This document shows positions 58,431 to 64,000 of a stretch of 64,000 nt of DNA, piece by piece. The notes under the pieces were generated by a model. It saw nothing but the letters and a program-made list of their open reading frames with translations. It was not told the DNA's origin and did not search any database. The position numbers were made by a program, and so were the translations under genes. Each line of letters opens with the position of its first letter. Position 1 is the stretch's first letter. This DNA is from Symsagittifera roscoffensis (Eukaryota; Xenacoelomorpha; Acoela; Convolutidae): the NCBI RefSeq assembly GCF_963678635.1, contig NC_087068.1, positions 58,451,896 to 58,515,895 of the forward strand. The letters are read 5' to 3'.

Positions 58431-58580
58431 AGCTAATGTAAGCCTGTTCACTCGCTCGAAATCAAAAATTCAAACCGGTTTTCCTCGACACCGCGAAATT
58501 TTTCTCGAAAATTTTTGATGTTGTACGAATCACTATTGAACAATGAGGGTTGCTACAGCTCAGTTTTGACTTTTTAACGA
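58430..58580 (-). repeat. Inverted fragment of the satellite spacer
   Basis: The reverse complement reads GTGATTCGTACAACAT, GTGTCGAGGAAAACCGG, TTTGAATTTTTGATTTCGAG, CGAGTGAACAGGCTTACATT and AGCTAATTCATGC, the order of the spacer's second half. It is the only copy in reverse orientation. Confidence 0.6.
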
Positions 58581-58692
58581 GCAAAATTTAACTGGATGCT
58601 TAGACATATTGTTAAAATATTCAATACTTCGACTTAAAAAAATCAATTTTCAAGGAGGCTGATTTTTTATGACTCGATTTTGTTTCAAAATT

Positions 58693-58970
58693 GCCACTTG
58701 GGGAACAAATTACAGTGATTACAGCTCCACCTCTCAGAAGAAAAGTCGGATGCTTGAGACCCAACAAGATCCGTGCTCTATTGTTGAGGTTGACGCTATA
58801 TTACTCAGCCTACAAAAAACCAAAAAAAATGCCATTTGGGGAAAAAATTACGATGCTCACAGCTCCACCTCTCAAAAAAAGTCGGATGTTCGTGACCCAA
58901 CATGATCCGTGCTCTATTGTCGAGGGTGACGCTATATTACTCATCCTACAAAAAACCAAAAAAAATGCAT
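58693..58970 (+). repeat. 138-bp tandem duplication
   Basis: GCCACTTGGGGAACAAATTA (58693) and GCCATTTGGGGAAAAAATTA (58831) start two copies sharing CAGCTCCACCTCTC, AGTCGGATG, GATCCGTGCTCTATTG and CTATATTACTCA. The period is 138 bp, a multiple of three. The frame after it ends AGAGCTGAACAGCAG followed by GTATGT at 59025, a donor-like site. Confidence 0.8.
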
Positions 58971-58979
58971 GTGATTCCT

Positions 58980-60455
58980 AAGCAAGTGCACGACATTGGT
59001 TCTCCTCAAAGAGCTGAACAGCAGGTATGTAGGTCCTTTCCTTTAATCAGAAATCTTGATAACTTAATTAAGCCTATCAAACTTCGTTTTACGCGCAAAA
59101 ACTTACGCGCATTAAATGTGCTAACGAAGAAGTAGTCCGTTTCAGGTTGAAGCTGTATGATTGGCCTTTTTATTGCGCAACAGGGCGCAAACTTCATCAT
59201 TTTGGCCCGAAAAATTTTTTTTTGGAAACTTTGAAAAATAACTTCAAAAAAAAACCTCTCACCCAAAATTTCATAAAACGCCCAAAATTTCTCAAAAAAA
59301 TGCCCAGAATTTCTCAAAAAACACCTAAAATTTCACAAATTTTCTCAGACTTGAGTTAGATAAGAACTGTCTTCTTGACCATTTATAAAATAACTATCCC
59401 AATATGGCACAACTTAAAAATTCATCCAAATTTTTGATGCTAAAATTTTCTCTATGCAAGGTGAAGTTTTTGCAGATTTAGATTAGATCAGAGCAAAAAA
59501 AAAGTATTAACAATTGGAAATTTTGAAGTTGTTTTTTTACTTTTAATTGAGGAAAACAATAACTTTCAAATTTCACTTCAAAAACATGACACAACCAGCT
59601 GAGATAAATTTTTCAAAGCAAAAATGCTGAAAGAAACTATCAATGAGTTTCAAAACGTTTTTTTTTTTAAAGAAAGAAAATTGGACGCCAAAAGAAGGGG
59701 TCTTAGGAAAATCAATTAACTTTAGATTAGGCAATAATACAGTCATTGCTTTCTGCGGTTGAGAAAAAAATGCTGAGCAATCCATGCTAGTACATTTCAT
59801 TGTGATACAATTTGCACCCGCCGTTGATAACCTAAAAAGAAAGTTTTTGTGACAAACATCAGTGTTTTTAAGCAAATTGCGTAAGAATCAATACCAAGGC
59901 AGAGCGCAGCCACACAAAAAAAAACATAAGAAGGCGAAATAACAAAAAATGTTGAACCAAAATTTTCTTATGCCTCAATAAATTATAGCCAAGGGCCCAG
60001 CTAAAACTGAAGCTACAAATCTGACCCTTTTTGAATTTGTTATAATGATGCGGTTTGAAATGGGTAACTTCAATAGGACTTTGCCAAAAATTTAGTTGTT
60101 TTTCTAATAAAATAAGTAAGAAGAGTGAATTTTTTTGAGATGTTGGAACTTTTCCGAGGCCGTAAATTTTCTCTTACAAAAAATTGGGAGCAGCCACTTC
60201 TGTAGGAACAATTCTCAGAATTGTTTCTTTTGATTGACACCTTCATCTCAGATTTGATCGGGTAGTTCTTCAAAAAATCAAACATTTTCGTCAAAAAAGT
60301 CTCTAGGAAATGGCCAAAAGTTCAAAAACTTCACTTTCCGAAATCAATAACTTTTTTCTGCTTAAAGTATGTCGATGCCGCTTCTTTGATGCGGCATCAA
60401 AATGCGGAACGCTTACATGATTCAGAGAAAATTGACATGCGGCATGCTTAAAGGA
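58980..60455. other. AT-rich intergenic stretch
   Basis: Nothing coding could be supported. At 60370-60450 the words GATGCGGCATC and ATGCGGCATGC repeat just before the second array. Confidence 0.4.
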
Positions 60456-61289
60456 TGCAGAGAATATTTTGGACCAAAAAAAAATTGCATGGTCAATTTA
60501 AAAATCAAATTTGCATGCTTTTTTCAGACCAGAAAATATCGCATTGTCTTTTTAAATTTCAAATTTGTATGCTTTTTTTCAGACCAGAAAATTTCGCATT
60601 GTCACTTTAAATTTAAAATTTGCATGTTTTTTTTACAGACCAGAAAATATCGCAAGATCAATTTAAAAATTCAAATTTGCATGCTTTTTTTCAGACCACA
60701 AAATATCGCATGGTCGATTTTATTTTTCAAATTTCCATGCTTTTTTTTGGACCAGAAAAAATTGCATGGTCAATTTTGAGTGCAAATTTGCATGCTTTTT
60801 TTCCGACCCAGAAATATCGCATGGTCAATTTAAAATTCAAATTTGCACTTTTTTTTCAAATGAAAAAGTATCGCATTGTCACTTTAAATTTCAAATTTGC
60901 AAGCTTCTTTCTCAGACCAGAAAAAATCGGATGATCAATTTAAAATTCAAATTTGCATGCGTTTTTTACAGACCAGAAAATATCGCAGGATCAATTTAAA
61001 AATTCAAATTTGCATGCTTTTTTTCAGACCACAAAATATCGCATGGTCGATTTTATTTTTCAAATTTCCATGCTTTTTTTCGGACCAAAAAAAATTGCAT
61101 GGTCAATTTAAAATTCAAATTTGCATGCTTTTTTTTCAGACCAGAAAATATCGCATGATCAATTTAAAATTCAAATTTCCATGCTTCTTTCAGACCAGAA
61201 AGTATTGCATGGTCAATTTAAAGTTCAAACTTGCATGCTTTTTTTCAGACCAGAAAAAATTGCATGTTCAATTTAAAGATCAAGTTTGC

Positions 61290-61795
61290 ATTTCTGGTCT
61301 GAAAGGTGTGTGTTACGTTTTTAAAGATTAAAGATAGAGACAAACAATAGTTCAAATTTGCATTTCAGATTGCTCTTTTTTTACTTTTGTTTGTTCAAAT
61401 TTTTTTCTATGAATCATAAAAATAGAGATGATTTTAGTTTGTCTCTATTTTTAACCAATCAACAAAAAACAAAAAAGAAACTCGGAGATATATTAAGTAA
61501 CATACACCTCTAAGAACCAAAAAAGGTGTCTAAGTAAAAAAAAACTAGTTTTCACATTTTCTTTCGTTTTGTTTTCTACGCAAAATCAGCTACAAAAAAA
61601 TCATCGGACTGGGTTGAAAGATATCATATTAAGGCCCTCTAAATCGTGATACGAACGACATTAATAAACTTCAAAAATCTTTTTCCCAAGGTCGAGAAAA
61701 ACCGGCTTGAAGTTTTTATTTTTTCGTCTAATTTCGAGAGAATGAGCAGGCTTATATTAGCTCATTTATACTAATTTATGCAAATTTGCAGGCTT
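61290..61795 (+). repeat. Spacer repeat 10
   Basis: Short form without the GGGGGAGG segment. It has GGAGATATATTAAGTAAC, AACTAGTTTTC and CAAGGTCGAGAAAAACCGG, variants shared only with spacer 11. Confidence 0.85.
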
Positions 61796-62674
61796 TTTTT
61801 CAGACCAGAAAATATCGCATGTTCAATTTTAAAATTCAAACTTGCATGATTTTTTTCGGACCAAAAAATATTGAATGGTCAATTTAAAATTCAAAATTGC
61901 ATGCTTTTTCTAGACCAAGAATTATCGCATTGTCAATGTAAAGTTCAAATTTACATTTTTTTCAGACCAAAAAATATGGCATTGTTTCTTTTAATTTCAA
62001 ATTTGCATGCTTGTTTTTCAGACCAGAAAATATCGCATGAATAATATAAAATTCAATTTTCCATGCTTTTTTTCAGACCAGAAAATATCGCATGGTCGAT
62101 TTTATTTTTCAAATTTCCATGCTTTTTTTCGGACCAGAAAAAATTGCATGGTCAATTTTGAGTGCAAATTTGCATGCTTTTTTTCGACCCAGAAATATCG
62201 CATGGTCAATTTAAAGTTCAAATTTGCACTTTTTTTTCAAATGAAAAAGTATCGCATTGTCACTTTAAATTTCAAATTTGCAAGCTTCTTTCTCAGACCA
62301 GAAAAAATCGGATGATCAATTTAAAATTCAAATTTGCATGCGTTTTTTACAGACCAGAAAATATCGCATGATCAATTTAAAAATTCAAATTTGCATGCTT
62401 TTTTTCAGACCACAAAATATCGCATGGTCGATTTTATTTTTCAATTTTCCATGCTTTTTTTGGACCAGAAAAATTTGCATGGTCAATTTAAAATTCAAAT
62501 TTGCATGCTTTTTTTCAGACCAGAAAATATCGCATGATCAATTTAAAAATCAAATTTCCATGCTTCTTTCAGACCAGAAAGTATTGCATGGTCAATTTAA
62601 AGTTCAAACTTGCATGCTTTTTTTCAGACCAGAAAATTTTGCATGGTCAATTTAAAGATCAAGTTTGCATTTCT

Positions 62675-63175
62675 GGTCTGAAAGGTGTGTTTTACTTTTT
62701 TAAATATTAAAGATAGAGACAAACAATAGTTCAAAATTGCATTTCAAATTGCTTTTTTTTTTACTTTTGTTGTTCAAATTTTTTTCTATGAATCATAAAA
62801 ATAGAGATGATTTTAGTTTGTCTCTATTTTTAACCAATCAACAAAAAACAAAAAAGAAACTCGGAGATATATTAAGTAACATACACCTCTAAGAACCAAA
62901 AAAGGTCTCTACATAAAAAAAAACTAGTTTTCACATTTTCTTTCGTTTTGTTTTCTACGCAAAACCAGCTACAAAAAAATCATCGGACTGGGTTGAAAGA
63001 TATCATATTAAGGCCCTCTAAATCGTGATACGAACGACATTAATAAACTTCAAAAATCTTTTTCCCAAGGTCGAGAAAAACCGGCTTGAAGTTTTTTTTT
63101 CGTCTAATTTCGAGAGAATGAGCAGGCTTATATTAGCTCATTTGTACTAATTTATGCAAATTTGCAGGCTTTTTT
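62675..63175 (+). repeat. Spacer repeat 11
   Basis: Nearly identical to spacer 10, with a small deletion in the T-run near 63092. Confidence 0.85.
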
Positions 63176-64000
63176 TCAGACCAGAAAATATCGCATGTTC
63201 AATTTTAAAATTCAAACTTGCATGTTTTTTTTCGGACCAAAAAATATTGAATGGTCAATTTAAAATTCAAAATTGCATGCTTTTTCTAGACCAGGAATTA
63301 TCGCATTGTCAATTTAAAGTTCAAATTTACATTTTTTTCAGACCAAAAAATATGGCATTGTTTCTTTTAATTTCAAATTTGCATGCTTGTTTTTCAGACC
63401 AGAAAATATCGCATGAATAATATAAAATTCAATTTTCCATGCTTTTTTTCAGACCAGAAAATATCGCATGGTCGATTTTATTTTTCAAATTTCCATGCTT
63501 TTTTTCGGACCAGAAAAAATTGCATGGTCAATTTTGAGTGCAAATTTGCATGCTTTTTTTCCGACCCAGAAATATCGCATGGTCAATTTAAAGTTCAAAT
63601 TTGCACTTTTTTTTCAAATGAAAAAGTATCGCATTGTCACTTTAAATTTCAAATTTGCAAGCTTCTTTCTCAGACCAGAAAAAATCGGATGATCAATTTA
63701 AAATTCAAATTTGCATGCGTTTTTTACAGACCAGAAAATATCGCATGATCAATTTAAAAATTCAAATTTGCATGCTTTTTTCCAGACCACAAAATATCGC
63801 ATGGTCGATTTTATTTTTCAATTTTCCATGCTTTTTTTTGGACCAGAAAAAATTGCATGGTCAATTTAAAATTCAAATTTGCGTGCTTTTTTTCAGACCA
63901 GAAAATATCGCATGATCAATTTAAAATTCAAATTTCCATGCTTCTTTCAGACCAGAAAGTATTGCATGGTCAATTTAAAGTTCAAACTTGCATGCTTTTT

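Larger units (their letters stand above)
60456..64000 (+). repeat. Second satellite array, same family and orientation, runs off the window
   Basis: The same 54-56 bp monomers, downstream of the CAP gene. Two higher-order units of about 1.38 kb can be aligned (spacers at 61290 and 62675). Their monomer order is almost the same, including a distinctive GGTCAATTTTGAGTGC monomer at 60769, 62150 and 63528 and the TTTCAAATGAAAAAGTATCG monomer at about 60855, 62237 and 63614. The array is open at position 64000. Confidence 0.92.

Overview
The window is eukaryotic, almost certainly from an invertebrate animal. It holds one host gene split by three introns of 10-14 kb, signature pieces of several animal retroelement classes (Penelope-like with GIY-YIG, BEL/Pao, Ty3/gypsy, and two non-LTR types), long T-rich satellite arrays, and no bacterial operon organisation. 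I cannot fix the phylum from sequence alone.

Region 1-18.3 kb is a graveyard of mobile elements: the 3' end of a Penelope-like element (1-903), two tail-to-tail copies of a non-LTR retroelement (about 1.74-4.42 kb plus strand, 4.43-5.34 kb minus strand), a TG...CA-ended repeat here called E (5.34-5.99 kb), a minus-strand multi-ORF element that I do not recognise (13.5 down to about 6.65 kb; zinc-knuckle-like motif, coiled coil, SGNH-hydrolase-like blocks), and a decayed BEL/Pao pol (14.9-18.27 kb).

Region 20.3-57.2 kb is a single plus-strand gene for a secreted or membrane-anchored CAP-superfamily protein of 257 residues. Its four exons (20329-20481, 32454-32667, 42787-42923, 56915-57184) join with matching phases (0, 1, 0). 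Exon 2 is short and found only by splice logic. Intron 1 contains a minus-strand LINE interrupted by an inverted E repeat, itself interrupted by another E repeat, followed by about 4.6 copies of a 1.13-kb tandem repeat. Intron 2 contains diverged tandem repeats, a gagcggttt palindrome, a TACA microsatellite and a minus-strand gypsy integrase remnant. Intron 3 is largely a 12-kb satellite array.

The satellite (43.07-55.17 kb, again at 60.46 kb to the window end) has monomers of about 54-56 bp, all in gene-sense orientation, punctuated by a roughly 450-550 bp spacer repeat in a higher-order pattern. Nearly every monomer carries a T-tract followed by CAG, a stronger-looking 3' splice site than the gene's own acceptors. 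This is the most interesting feature: an intron loaded with on the order of 150 decoy-like acceptors (estimated from length, not counted). Long open frames across the array are by-products of its stop-poor composition, not genes.
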